This document shows, piece after piece, positions 19,292 to 28,513 of a stretch of 64,000 bases of DNA (its first letter is position 1; every line of letters begins with the position of its first letter). The stretch is taken from positions 248,001-312,000 of the forward strand of contig SEBV01000009.1 of the NCBI GenBank assembly GCA_004172865.1, written 5' to 3'. Below the pieces are notes generated by a model that saw nothing but the letters and a program-made list of their open reading frames with translations, was not told where the DNA came from and searched no databases. The position numbers were made by a program, and so were the translations under genes. Origin of the DNA: Gammaproteobacteria bacterium. Its GTDB lineage: Bacteria; Pseudomonadota; Gammaproteobacteria; Pseudomonadales; Cellvibrionaceae.

Positions 19292-19960
19292 ATGATCAAT
19301 AAACTCATTCATATTCGCCAATTGATTGATACGGCCAAGCGACGCGACAGCTCGTCCACCCAGCTATCGCAGTTACTGGCGATACGCGCCAATCACTTGC
19401 ATGAAGCGATTAAACTTCCTTCGCAAGAAGCGGAAGCGCTATTAGCGGAATTTGTGATTCGCTATATCGCGCAAGTGCCGGAATTTATTGAAGCCATTAG
19501 CGAGATCACCAAAGAAGCGGGGATTTTCGATGGCATCTTGCCGCTCCTGCATATTGCGAGCGATTATTTTTTAACGCCGCCGGATATTATTGGCGACCAC
19601 AATCAACTGCAGGCGTTGTTCGACGAAGCTTATCTCGCGCATCGTTTGCTAGAAGAAGTGAACGACCGTTTTATTGGCTACTGCGGAATTCCGCTCGCGC
19701 CAATGGATATGACGCGCGCCAACGTAATTGCCCACGAATTAATTGGCGAGCCTTACGCCAATGAGCTGGATCAGGCCGTGTTGTTTTCCGCGGAATTGTT
19801 ATTGAACCAATACAGCTTTGCGGGCGAAAGTTTCCAACATTATATTGCGTTGCATAAATCCCGCGGCTGGTCGCAGGAATTAAAACGCTGGCCGTGCCTC
19901 ACCGAAGATTTGGCGATTGTGTTGGACTTCAGTAACACCAAAAATATCACCCATCACTAA
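19292..19960 (+). CDS. Conserved hypothetical protein, all-helical
   Basis: The 222-residue product is cytosolic, has no signal or membrane segment and is predicted mostly helical and acidic. I do not recognise a domain. Notable blocks are QAEALLAEFVIRYIAQVPEF-like helices, LHIASDYFLTPPDIIGDH and CGIPLAPMDMTRANVIAHEL, which look conserved rather than random. It is single, faces the halogenase cluster and ends 11 bp from the last halogenase stop, so the two transcripts converge. Codon use looks like that of its neighbours. Confidence 0.8.
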   Translation: MINKLIHIRQLIDTAKRRDSSSTQLSQLLAIRANHLHEAIKLPSQEAEALLAEFVIRYIAQVPEFIEAISEITKEAGIFDGILPLLHIASDYFLTPPDIIGDHNQLQALFDEAYLAHRLLEEVNDRFIGYCGIPLAPMDMTRANVIAHELIGEPYANELDQAVLFSAELLLNQYSFAGESFQHYIALHKSRGWSQELKRWPCLTEDLAIVLDFSNTKNITHH

Positions 19961-19971
19961 TTAGCTCAGCG

Positions 19972-21483
19972 CTAAAAACTTCTGCAATGCTGCTGGATAT
20001 AGTCGATATGCGCGGGCATTAAGCTCGTGCATTTGCGTAGGACTTTTTGATAATCCGCAACCCGCGCTTGTATTTCGCCGGTAGCCAACTTATCCACCAT
20101 CGGATGATAGGCCCGCGCTTTAATGCCCTGACCTTCAAATACCGCCAGCCAACTGGTCACGCCAAATAGTTCATCATTCTCGCGATAAATACGCCCGCTA
20201 TTTTGGTAGAGGTCGATTTTGTCTTGCAGATATTGTGGAATTTCCATGTTGCGGCAGTGATCCCAAAACGGCGAGTCGTTACGCTCGGTGGCTTTGTAAT
20301 GCAGGATCAGAAAATCGCGGATACGCTCGTACTCGTAAGCACCGTGTTGATTGTAAAAATCAATCTCGCGCTGGTGAAAGGCGCGCGATGGAAACAGGCT
20401 GATCAAACGTGCAATCGCGGTTTGGATAAGATGAATACTGGTGGATTCCAGTGGCTCCATAAAACCGCTCGCCAGACCTATAGCGACGCAATTTTTCACC
20501 CACATTTTTTTGCGCTTGCCCGCTTTAAACCTTAATTGTTTAGGTTCGGCCATGGCTTCGCCATCGAGATTTTTCATCAAGATCGCGCAAGCTTCATCGT
20601 CGCTCATAAACCGGCTGGAATAGACGTGACCATTGCCAATGCGATGTTGCAGCGGAATTCGCCATTGCCACCCCGCCGTGTGCGCAGTCGCCCGCGTGTA
20701 GGGCGTTAAGACGTCGGCGTTGGCACAGGGTACGGCGATAGCGCGGTCGCAGGGCAGCCATTGCGACCAATCGTCGTAGCCTGTGTTTAGCGCCTGTTCG
20801 ATCAAGAGGCCGCGAAAGCCGGTGCAATCGATAAATAAATCGGCCGACATTAGTTGGCCGTTTTCCAATGCTAGCGACTCGATAAACCCATCGTGCGCAC
20901 GCAATTTTACCTGGGCAATTTTGCCCTCAAAGCGCTGCACGCCGCGTTGCCCGGCGTAATCGCGCAAAAACGCCGCGTACAAACCCGCATCAAACTGGAA
21001 GGCGTAATTAAATGCGGAGAGCGGCGAATCGGGGATATCCACGGGCCGCATAAACTTATTGGCGTAGGCCGCCTGAATCGTGATTGAAAACTCTTCTAAC
21101 GCGGGCGCTATTCCAGCTTGGGATAATTTCAACCAATAGTGATGAAACGGAACTGCCGCAATATCTTCACCGTAACTACCAAACGGATGCACATAGCGGT
21201 GGCCTTTTTGCTTCCAATTTACAAAGTCTATGCCCAGCTTAAACGTCGCCTGGGTTTTGCGCATAAACTCATCTTCATCCACCCCCAACATTTCGTTAAA
21301 GAGTTGGATATGCGGAATGGTCGCTTCGCCCACGCCGACGGTGCCAATCTCGGCCGATTCCACCAGGTGTATTTCGCAGGTTTTTCCTAGCGCATTAGCT
21401 AGTGCTGCAGCGGTCATCCAACCTGCGGTGCCGCCACCGGCGATTACGATTTTTTGAATAGCATCGGCTTGTCCAAATGTCAT
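19972..21483 (-). CDS. Flavin-dependent (tryptophan) halogenase family protein A
   Basis: The 503-residue protein belongs to the PrnA/RebH halogenase family. All signatures are present: FAD-binding GGGTAGW at 16-22, the lysine in ATFKLG (K82, matching the catalytic Lys79 of PrnA), WQWRIP at 272-277 matching the WxWxIP signature, and the glutamate in EPLESTSI (E346). It should therefore be able to form a hypohalous intermediate if given reduced FAD. The substrate is unknown and need not be tryptophan. It is last in a receptor plus three-halogenase cluster, 41 bp after the degenerate paralogue. No flavin reductase gene lies nearby, so reductant must come from elsewhere. Confidence 0.9.
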   Translation of the reverse strand: MTFGQADAIQKIVIAGGGTAGWMTAAALANALGKTCEIHLVESAEIGTVGVGEATIPHIQLFNEMLGVDEDEFMRKTQATFKLGIDFVNWKQKGHRYVHPFGSYGEDIAAVPFHHYWLKLSQAGIAPALEEFSITIQAAYANKFMRPVDIPDSPLSAFNYAFQFDAGLYAAFLRDYAGQRGVQRFEGKIAQVKLRAHDGFIESLALENGQLMSADLFIDCTGFRGLLIEQALNTGYDDWSQWLPCDRAIAVPCANADVLTPYTRATAHTAGWQWRIPLQHRIGNGHVYSSRFMSDDEACAILMKNLDGEAMAEPKQLRFKAGKRKKMWVKNCVAIGLASGFMEPLESTSIHLIQTAIARLISLFPSRAFHQREIDFYNQHGAYEYERIRDFLILHYKATERNDSPFWDHCRNMEIPQYLQDKIDLYQNSGRIYRENDELFGVTSWLAVFEGQGIKARAYHPMVDKLATGEIQARVADYQKVLRKCTSLMPAHIDYIQQHCRSF

Positions 21484-21524
21484 GGTGTTCGCTCGTTTAT
21501 TGTTATGCGTTGATTAAAAGCTTT

Positions 21525-22970
21525 TTAGGTATTTGAACAGTAGGCTTGCAGATATTCCGCGTGGCTGGGCATGGCGGTCACAATTTGTTGGATGCCGGTT
21601 TTCATAGCCGCCGTATGTTGCTGCAGTTGTTCAAGCTTGATGCCCGAGAGTCGCGGATCGTATTTTTGCGGCCAGCATTGGTTGGCGAGAAACATGGCGG
21701 CCCAGCTTGGCGATGAAAAAGTTTCCTGCTCATGGCTGGCGATTTTTCCGCGCTGCTTAAACAGATCAATGCTGTGGCTGAGCGCATCCGGCAACGCATG
21801 CATTTTATTCACTCGCCAAAAATTCGATTCGTCACGCTGGCTTAAGGCAAAGGGCAACTGCTGAAAGTGGGCAACTCGTTCATATTCAAGCGCGGTAAGC
21901 CGGTTGTATTCCTGCGCAAACGCGGGCGATTCTACGGACGGAAATAATTCAATAAATCGCAATATGCCGGTGTGTACCAAATGCAAATTCGATAAGCCCA
22001 ACTGACCACCGCCATTCGCTGCTTCGCCTAAAGCCAGGCAATTTTTCACCCAAGGATTCGGGCGATAACCGGAGTGTAAATTGGCGAGCTGAACATCTTC
22101 AGTTGTTTGTTGTTTAATAATCTCGAGCGCTTGCGCATCGCTTAAAAATTCGCTGCTGTAGAAATAGTGTTGATGAACTTCGGTGCGCAGCGGAATAGTT
22201 TTTTGCCAGCCATAGGCGTGAGCACTTAGCGTGGTGTGATTAGGAATATCTGCTGGCGATGGCTCAATCCAACTCAAGCGCCGGTCGCAGCCTAAACCGT
22301 CCCGAACAAATTCGCCCGGTGCCAGGTTTTCAATTAACTTGCCCGCTGCACCTGTGCAATCGATAAAAAAATCAGCCTGCAATTGGCGAAGTTTGCCGCT
22401 CTCCAAGGTCAACTCTGCTTGCGCAAGTTCGCCGCCGATAGCAGTGACGCCCATGGCGATTGCATAGTCGCGCAACATTTTTTTGTAGCTCGCGGTATCC
22501 AAATGCATTGTGTAGGGAAGTTGAAAACCGGCTGCTTGTTGTGAGTTGCTGAGCGGATTGAATTTCCGTTTACGCGCGGCCTGCACTGTAAGCGAGTAAG
22601 CATCGTAAGCGGTGCTATCGCCGCATTGGTGTAACAGATTTGCGTAGTGTTGAAACTCGACGCCATCCAACGACATACCGCAATCGCCCACGCCTAGCCA
22701 ATAGCTGTGGCTCGGGCGCAACCAATCGCGATAGTGCGTTGCCAATTTAAAAGTAGCATCCGTCGCCTGAAAAAATTCACGCTCCTTGATATTGAGCAGG
22801 CGATGAAATTCGCGCAGCGATGGCATTGCAGATTCTGCCGAAGCATCGTCGGGCACCGGGATTTCCAGCACGCAGATTTTGATCTGCTGCGCAAAATGTT
22901 TTGCCAACATAGCAGCCGCAGTCCAAGCCGCCAGGCTGTCGCCGACTACAGCGATTGAACTGATATTCAT
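21525..22970 (-). CDS. Degenerate halogenase-family protein B
   Basis: This 481-residue protein aligns along its length with its two neighbours but has lost key motifs. The FAD glycine motif is reduced to VGDSLAAW. The lysine equivalent is kept (ATFKLA, K75). WxWxIP has become WQKTIP. The segment holding the catalytic glutamate is replaced (QLGLSNLHL where the others have PLESTSIHL). It keeps the fold landmarks FFIDCTGAAG and FYSSEFLSD. The start overlaps the stop of the upstream halogenase by four bases (ATGA), so the two are translationally coupled. A non-catalytic partner or a repurposed flavoprotein is likelier than a working halogenase. Confidence 0.85.
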   Translation of the reverse strand: MNISSIAVVGDSLAAWTAAAMLAKHFAQQIKICVLEIPVPDDASAESAMPSLREFHRLLNIKEREFFQATDATFKLATHYRDWLRPSHSYWLGVGDCGMSLDGVEFQHYANLLHQCGDSTAYDAYSLTVQAARKRKFNPLSNSQQAAGFQLPYTMHLDTASYKKMLRDYAIAMGVTAIGGELAQAELTLESGKLRQLQADFFIDCTGAAGKLIENLAPGEFVRDGLGCDRRLSWIEPSPADIPNHTTLSAHAYGWQKTIPLRTEVHQHYFYSSEFLSDAQALEIIKQQTTEDVQLANLHSGYRPNPWVKNCLALGEAANGGGQLGLSNLHLVHTGILRFIELFPSVESPAFAQEYNRLTALEYERVAHFQQLPFALSQRDESNFWRVNKMHALPDALSHSIDLFKQRGKIASHEQETFSSPSWAAMFLANQCWPQKYDPRLSGIKLEQLQQHTAAMKTGIQQIVTAMPSHAEYLQAYCSNT

Positions 22971-24535
22971 GTGCGCACCCCGTACAAACTCATGCGCGCC
23001 TTGGGCGAGGCATATTGTGCGGCGGGCACTTGTAAATGATGTTGCAGGAATTTTTCGTGCAGCGGCATATCGCCAGAAGCCCGTGCTACCAAGTTATGAG
23101 TTTCCGCCATCAATGCCGTACAGTCGCGTTCGCTCACCGCATTCACGCGTGAATCAAACGCCTGCGGAATAACGCCTTGGCCCAAATAAACTGCCACCCA
23201 ACTCGGCTCTAAAAACAAACCCTGCTTGTATTGCACAACATGACCGCGTGCGCGAAACAGCTCCATTTTGTGGGCCAGCTCGTCGGGGATTTTCATGGTG
23301 CGGCAGTGATTCCAAAACGCCGAATCGGTGCGCTGGGTTGCGTGGTAATGCAGGATTAAAAAGTCGCGCACACGGTCGTATTCGAGATCCAATTGGCGAT
23401 TGAATTCCGCGCGCGGCGCTGCATCAAATTCGCGATCAGGAAAAAACTCGACCAGCTTCATAATCGCGATCTGAATTAAATAAATACTGGTGGATTCCAG
23501 CGGCTCTAAAAATCCGCCCGCTAAACCAATGGCGATACAGTTTTTATTCCACGCCTGTTTGCGCTTGCCGGTGACGAAACGTAAAAAATTGGGATCGGCC
23601 GTGGTGGGAGCGTCGAGGTTTTTCAGCAGCGCATCCAGCGCTTGTTCGTCACTGCAAAAATCACTGCAGTAGACCACGCCATTGCCGGTGCGATGTTGCA
23701 ACGGAATTCGCCATTGCCAACCCGCATCGCGCGCTATGGCTTTTGTGTAGGGCGGAAAGCTGGCGGATCTTTCCGTAGGAACGGCGACGGCGCGATTACA
23801 CGGCAGCCAATGGCTCCAATCTTCGTAACCGGTTTTTAAAGTTTGCTCGATTAAAACGCCGCGAAAGCCAGAGCAGTCGATAAACATATCTGCCGCTAAT
23901 TCTTTGCCGTTATCCAGTGTGATGGATTTGATATCGCCCGAATCGGTTTGGCTCACCGAAACTACTTTTCCCTCCTGCCGCGCCACACCGCGCGCTTCGC
24001 TGTAGTTACGCAAGTAGCGCGCGTAGAGGCCCGCATCTATGTGATAGGCGTAGGAAAAGGTGGAGAGAATTGAGCGCTCGTCGCTGCTCGGAAATAAAAA
24101 TTTATTCTGCTGCGCCGCCATAATCGGCAACGAGTATTCGTCGATGGGATAAGCCTTGCCTTGCAGATATTGCTTGAGCCAGTAGTGATGAAAGGCTACG
24201 CCTCTGATGTCCTGACCGTAATCGCCAAAGGGGTGGATATAAGCATCACCCTGTTTGCCCCAGTTGCTAAATTCAATTCCCAGTTTGTAGGTTGCGCCCG
24301 TAGCGCGCATAAATTCTTGCTCGTCGATACCGAGCGTTTGATTGAAAAAACGTAAATGCGGCAGCGTGGCTTCACCGACCCCGACAGTGCCAATCGCTTC
24401 CGATTCCACCAGTGTGACCTGTACACCGCGTGGTACAAAAAAATGGGCGAGCGCCGCTGCGGTCATCCAACCGCTAGTGCCACCACCCAAAATAATCAAT
24501 GAGCGAATAGTCGGATCAGCATTGTGTTGGAGCAT
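22967..24535 (-). CDS. Flavin-dependent (tryptophan) halogenase family protein C
   Basis: The 522-residue protein carries the complete family signature: GGGTSGW near residue 17, the lysine in ATYKLGIEFSNW, WQWRIP in the middle and the glutamate in EPLESTSIYL. It closely resembles protein A, indicating duplication. It is the first gene after the TonB-dependent receptor, from which an intrinsic terminator separates it, and it overlaps protein B by ATGA. No strong ribosome site is visible before its ATG. Related genes stand beside TonB-dependent receptors in other proteobacteria, where the natural substrates are mostly unknown. Confidence 0.9.
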   Translation of the reverse strand: MLQHNADPTIRSLIILGGGTSGWMTAAALAHFFVPRGVQVTLVESEAIGTVGVGEATLPHLRFFNQTLGIDEQEFMRATGATYKLGIEFSNWGKQGDAYIHPFGDYGQDIRGVAFHHYWLKQYLQGKAYPIDEYSLPIMAAQQNKFLFPSSDERSILSTFSYAYHIDAGLYARYLRNYSEARGVARQEGKVVSVSQTDSGDIKSITLDNGKELAADMFIDCSGFRGVLIEQTLKTGYEDWSHWLPCNRAVAVPTERSASFPPYTKAIARDAGWQWRIPLQHRTGNGVVYCSDFCSDEQALDALLKNLDAPTTADPNFLRFVTGKRKQAWNKNCIAIGLAGGFLEPLESTSIYLIQIAIMKLVEFFPDREFDAAPRAEFNRQLDLEYDRVRDFLILHYHATQRTDSAFWNHCRTMKIPDELAHKMELFRARGHVVQYKQGLFLEPSWVAVYLGQGVIPQAFDSRVNAVSERDCTALMAETHNLVARASGDMPLHEKFLQHHLQVPAAQYASPKARMSLYGVRT

Positions 24536-24592
24536 GATTCTGTACCGCTAAATGTAAATATGTAGATAAATAGTTAAGTCATGTCTAACAGG

Positions 24593-24624
24593 AAAAAAGC
24601 ACGGACGACTTGCGTCGCCCGTGC
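24593..24624 (-). terminator. Intrinsic terminator between the receptor and the halogenase genes
   Basis: On the minus strand, GCACGGGCGAC, loop GCAA and GTCGTCCGTGC (one G-U pair) form an 11-bp stem with a GNRA tetraloop, followed directly by six T. It lies 90 bp after the receptor stop and 58 bp before halogenase C. It should end most receptor transcripts and let read-through set a lower level of halogenase mRNA. Confidence 0.88.
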
Positions 24625-24714
24625 AAAGGACTCCTAACTTTTTAAACGGAGCTTTTTAGAAACGCTCTATTTAGAAATGGTCTATTTAAAATCGACCTAT
24701 TTAAAACCAACTTA

Positions 24715-27675
24715 TTAAAACTGACCTTTCAACACTAATGAATAACGGCGGTCGTTGATGAAAGAGTTACGTTTTAATTTGGTGCCCGCTTCATCCACTT
24801 GCATCAGTGTGTTTGTGGTTTCGTCAGTCAGGTTCGAACCCTCTAAGGCGATTTTGAAGTTGTCGTTAAGTTTGTAGCTGATAGACGCATCCAATTGGCC
24901 TGAAGCGTCACTGTAAATCGGCAGTTGGGTAATAACGTCACGCGTAGTCAGCAAGTATTCAGAACGCCAGTTGTAAGCGAGGCGTACCGAAATATCACCC
25001 TTCTCATACATACCTACCAGGTTGAACGTGGTGTCCGACAAACCTTGCAGCGGTACTTTGAAAATTGGTGTTGGTGCTGAGTCTGGAGATGTATCTGGTG
25101 GATTGGAATTATCTAAACCTGAGTTGGGCACAGTACCGGATTGATCCAACAAGGTGATATTGAACTGCGCGCCTAAGCCATCGAATGGGGCAGGCAAGAA
25201 ATCGTAAAACTGTTGGTAACCGAATTCAAAACCAGTCACGCCAGCATTACCTTGGTTGATAGCCATATCCACATTCACTGTTCGCGTTACGCCACGATTG
25301 GTGAACGAGGTTGGCACTGACGCGTTGGCGAAGAAATTGCTCAAGTCTTTATAAAACACGCCCGCAAATACCGAGCCTCCTTTTGCAAAATACCACTCAA
25401 TAGTGCTGTCGTAATTTACTGACTCCATTGGCTTAAGGTGCGGGTTCCCAGCGTTGGCAGCGTAGCTAATGGTAGCGGATTGCGCCATTCCAGTTACGGG
25501 ATCGTTTATTACGTTCAATACCGGATAGATGGAAGTGTAGTTACGAATATTACCGAGGTCTGGATAGCTAATAGCTTTGGACACACCAAAACGCGCCTGG
25601 ATATCATCGCGAAACGCGTACTTCAAACCAAAGCTTGGCAGGAATTTTTTGCTGCTATTGCTAACGGTATTCCGCGGACCTTCACCGCCAGAACTAAACT
25701 CACGGTCGTCTGCAGATAGCAGTGGCCTAACATTGTCGTCAACTGACGCGTATGAAAGCCCGCCTACAGCGTCGTTATCAACTTCCACATAACGCACGCC
25801 AATATTGCCCAGCAAACTATCGTCCTCGTTGCCGAAATTCAATTTCGCGTAGATTGCTTTATTCGTCTCTTGCGTCTCGTTAATTTCATTAGGTAGGTAA
25901 ATCCCGCTTCCATCTCCACGGCTGGCGAGATCCACAAAACCGAAAGGTTTTACCGCTGCCAAAAAGCTCGCGTAATCTTTTACCAAAGCTTCACTTGGCA
26001 CCAAGACACCACCACCTGCAATACCGCTATTGCCACGGTAGAAGTTGTCGGGAGTAAACAGTTGAGAAGCAGGCGCGTCATAGCTATCACCATTGCGCTG
26101 GCCATCCCATGGAGTTACGTCGTGCAGGCCGTCAAAGTATTTTTTACCACCTGACCAAGCTTCCGACAAAACGCCCCAGTTGTATTCGGACCAACGTGTG
26201 GTTTGTTTGCGCTCAGAAAAGCGGACACCAGCTTCTACCGATTTAGCCCAGCCATCGTTCAATTCATATTTTGCATCCAGACGATAAGCACCTTCGTCGC
26301 CATCGTTGTCTTCAATATGATCCATCGCCGCGCGGTAGAAATAATTTGCTGGGTCAGCAAAATAAGTATTGGGATTTGCCGCATCAGTAGGTGGCAGAAT
26401 TTCTACGGAGGAATCGCCACGGAAATCAGCCTTCGCAGATGCCTTTACGTGACCGATAATAGTGGCGTCAAAGCCTTTGGTTTTTGCCTCCACTCGTTGC
26501 ACATCGGCAGTTATGGTTAACTCGTCGGTGGGAGTGTATTTGAAGTGCAGCGAGTAATCTTCCACCAGCGAAGTTTTGTGGTTGTTGCGGGTGGTGACGT
26601 CCATACCATCAATATTGAGCAAGGTACCGCTGGTAAAACTCACATCGTTATAGGTTGAATCGGCGGATGGCGTGCCGACGTTATCATCCTGATTAATCGC
26701 GTGCTCAATCCAGGTTTGGGTGGAATCAGAGCGCAAATATTCAAAGGTCGATTCGAAATTGCCGGTGGGATTACGCCATTGCGCCACCAGAGATGCACCT
26801 TTACGCTCACGTTCCTGAATGGTGGTATTTATGCCGGCATTGACTGGCTGCCAACGTTTTACAGTTTGACCATCGATGACAACATCTGATTGAACAGGTG
26901 TAGTACTACTACCATTAGCGCGCTCTAAACGACCCTCACGCACACCATCAGTACGGGTAGTCAGCTTAGAATCCGCAACACTTACCAAAAAGCCAAAATC
27001 GCCAGCCTCGGTATTCCACTGATTGCTGTAAAGACCTGAGAAGCTTGGTTCTGTCTCTTTGCTCAAATCCGCATAATCAGCGGTCGCGGTGAAGGCGATA
27101 ATTTGGTTGGCAGAGTCAAACGGCTTGCGAGTAGTGAGGTTCACAGCACCAGAAATACCGCCCTCAATCATATCCGCCGATTGGTTTTTAAAAACTTCCA
27201 CTTTCGCCATTAGCTCGGGCGGAACATCCTGAAAGCTCAAGCCGCGCCCGCTGTTGGCGGAGAAGCTGTCGCGTCCATTAAATTCGCTGCGAGTTTGTGG
27301 CAGGCCGCGCAAGGTAATGCCGCTACCCTCGATGGAAAAGTGATCCGGGTCGGCGGCGGCCGCAAAGCGCTCCAACGCAATACCGGGTACACGTTGCAAG
27401 GATTCAGTCACGCTTTTATCTGGCAGCGAGCCGATATCGTCGGCGGAGATTGCATCCACAAAAGTTGCTGAGTTGCGCTTAATTTCCTGCGAGCTTTGCA
27501 AGTTTGCGCGCGCGCCAGTGATGATGATTTCTTCAACTTTGCCATCGGCATTTTCAGTGGCTGCCGTTTGCGCGAAAGCCGGTGCAGCAAGCGCCATAAT
27601 GCAGAGCGCCAGGGTATTTTTTTTGAAGAGTTTGCCAGGTGTTATGTTGTAGCCGGTGCGTTTTGATGTACTCAT
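24715..27675 (-). CDS. TonB-dependent receptor linked to the halogenase cluster
   Basis: The 986-residue outer-membrane transporter has a signal peptide ending at APAFAQT preceded by about 17 extra N-terminal residues, a TonB-box-like EEIIITGA, a plug with TESLQRVPGIALERF, ITLRGLPQTRSEFNGRD and MAKVEVFKNQSADM, and a barrel ending in YSLVLKGQF with the typical final phenylalanine. The start has GAGGACAAC upstream. The plug resembles the receptors of carbohydrate-utilisation loci. The ligand is unknown. Its pairing with halogenase-family genes recurs in other proteobacteria and hints at a shared substrate or signal, which remains inference. Confidence 0.92.
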   Translation of the reverse strand: MSTSKRTGYNITPGKLFKKNTLALCIMALAAPAFAQTAATENADGKVEEIIITGARANLQSSQEIKRNSATFVDAISADDIGSLPDKSVTESLQRVPGIALERFAAAADPDHFSIEGSGITLRGLPQTRSEFNGRDSFSANSGRGLSFQDVPPELMAKVEVFKNQSADMIEGGISGAVNLTTRKPFDSANQIIAFTATADYADLSKETEPSFSGLYSNQWNTEAGDFGFLVSVADSKLTTRTDGVREGRLERANGSSTTPVQSDVVIDGQTVKRWQPVNAGINTTIQERERKGASLVAQWRNPTGNFESTFEYLRSDSTQTWIEHAINQDDNVGTPSADSTYNDVSFTSGTLLNIDGMDVTTRNNHKTSLVEDYSLHFKYTPTDELTITADVQRVEAKTKGFDATIIGHVKASAKADFRGDSSVEILPPTDAANPNTYFADPANYFYRAAMDHIEDNDGDEGAYRLDAKYELNDGWAKSVEAGVRFSERKQTTRWSEYNWGVLSEAWSGGKKYFDGLHDVTPWDGQRNGDSYDAPASQLFTPDNFYRGNSGIAGGGVLVPSEALVKDYASFLAAVKPFGFVDLASRGDGSGIYLPNEINETQETNKAIYAKLNFGNEDDSLLGNIGVRYVEVDNDAVGGLSYASVDDNVRPLLSADDREFSSGGEGPRNTVSNSSKKFLPSFGLKYAFRDDIQARFGVSKAISYPDLGNIRNYTSIYPVLNVINDPVTGMAQSATISYAANAGNPHLKPMESVNYDSTIEWYFAKGGSVFAGVFYKDLSNFFANASVPTSFTNRGVTRTVNVDMAINQGNAGVTGFEFGYQQFYDFLPAPFDGLGAQFNITLLDQSGTVPNSGLDNSNPPDTSPDSAPTPIFKVPLQGLSDTTFNLVGMYEKGDISVRLAYNWRSEYLLTTRDVITQLPIYSDASGQLDASISYKLNDNFKIALEGSNLTDETTNTLMQVDEAGTKLKRNSFINDRRYSLVLKGQF

Positions 27676-27732
27676 GTTGTCCTCGTCATCAATTATTTTG
27701 ATTGTTAGTCTTTTGAACTGGTTAGCTGCTTG

Positions 27733-27747
27733 AAATAAGTCTTATTT
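27733..27747. promoter_or_regulatory. Palindromic candidate operator upstream of the receptor
   Basis: AAATAAG-T-CTTATTT is a perfect 7-bp inverted repeat with a single central base, about 58 bp upstream of the receptor start. It could bind a dimeric regulator. Its AT-only ends weaken the case. Confidence 0.3.
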
Positions 27748-28219
27748 ATTTACAGCAGATGCACACACAAAAACGCTTGAGTTAATTTGGCGGTTGAGCA
27801 GATCTCAGCGCGAAGGCAAAAGGGATTTTTATGTGCCACTAAATAATCAGCGCTTGAGACACGCTAGTCGCGCCAGTTTGCGCGGCCTACCTAAAGTGAT
27901 GACGAAATCTGAAAATCCGTGTGATTGGGTAACAGAACTCACGAAGAGACTGAGATTGCGCGCGGTTTCATAAGCATCACCACTTTGCGCAACCCGCGAA
28001 AGTGATGACGGAAGGAAGATTTTTGCGAGGATTGATGCTCGTTAATCGAGCAATAGCGCGAAAATAAATGGGGATAGAAAAGATTAAATTTGTAAGCTAG
28101 AAGCGTGTGAAGAGTTAATAAAAAGTATGAGCGAGGCTAATAGTCTTTCGATTAATAAGATGGATTTTTGCTGTTTATATTTTCATCAATCCACTTAGAA
28201 AATTATCAAGAAGGAAGCT

Positions 28220-28256
28220 GTCATCCCTAATCAGACGCGCACGTCGAAGGAATGAC
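28220..28256. repeat. REP-like palindrome (GTCATCCCT type)
   Basis: GTCATCCCT (28220-28228) pairs with AGGAATGAC (28248-28256) with one G-U, just downstream of the minus-strand yheV stop. The ends match those of the palindrome at 10962-11013. It may act as a transcript end or be a dispersed repeat. Confidence 0.5.
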
Positions 28257-28270
28257 GAATCTCAATTAAA

Positions 28271-28513
28271 TCAGTTCGACTTATCTGGAATAATATTAAT
28301 CACCTGAACCGCTTGCGATTCTTCTTCGTGATGATTCACCCGCGTTTGCAACTCGCCAGTGGCAATATTCAAACGCATCTCTTCCTTAAAATCACAATTC
28401 ACGCATTCGCGAAAATCTTTACCATCCAGATTAAAAACCACAATCGAGTCCATGGTGGAACAGCGCGGGCAAACCGCGCCCGCCATAAAACGACGTTTGG
28501 TGGAATAGGCCAT
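28271..28513 (-). CDS. yheV: YheV-like putative metal-binding protein
   Basis: The 80-residue protein has two CxxC pairs (CPRCSTMDS and CVNCDFKEEM) that should bind zinc, and starts MAYSTKRRFMAGAVCP like YheV/DUF2387 proteins. YheV-like genes commonly follow prlC, and here the ATG overlaps the prlC stop by one base (TAATG). No function is established. Confidence 0.88.
   Translation of the reverse strand: MAYSTKRRFMAGAVCPRCSTMDSIVVFNLDGKDFRECVNCDFKEEMRLNIATGELQTRVNHHEEESQAVQVINIIPDKSN

Larger units (their letters stand above)
27676..28270. other. Long intergenic region upstream of the TonB-dependent receptor
   Basis: This 595-bp region contains no convincing gene. It holds a 15-bp palindrome at 27733-27747, a 12-bp direct repeat AAAGTGATGACG at 27893-27904 and 27999-28010, and a REP-like palindrome at 28220-28256. 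The receptor promoter must lie here. I see no tRNA or known riboswitch. Confidence 0.5.

Noticed and set aside
19972-24535. Halogenated natural-product biosynthetic cluster
   Set aside because: No peptide synthetase, polyketide synthase, amino-acid oxidase or other tailoring gene is nearby; the context is a nutrient receptor.
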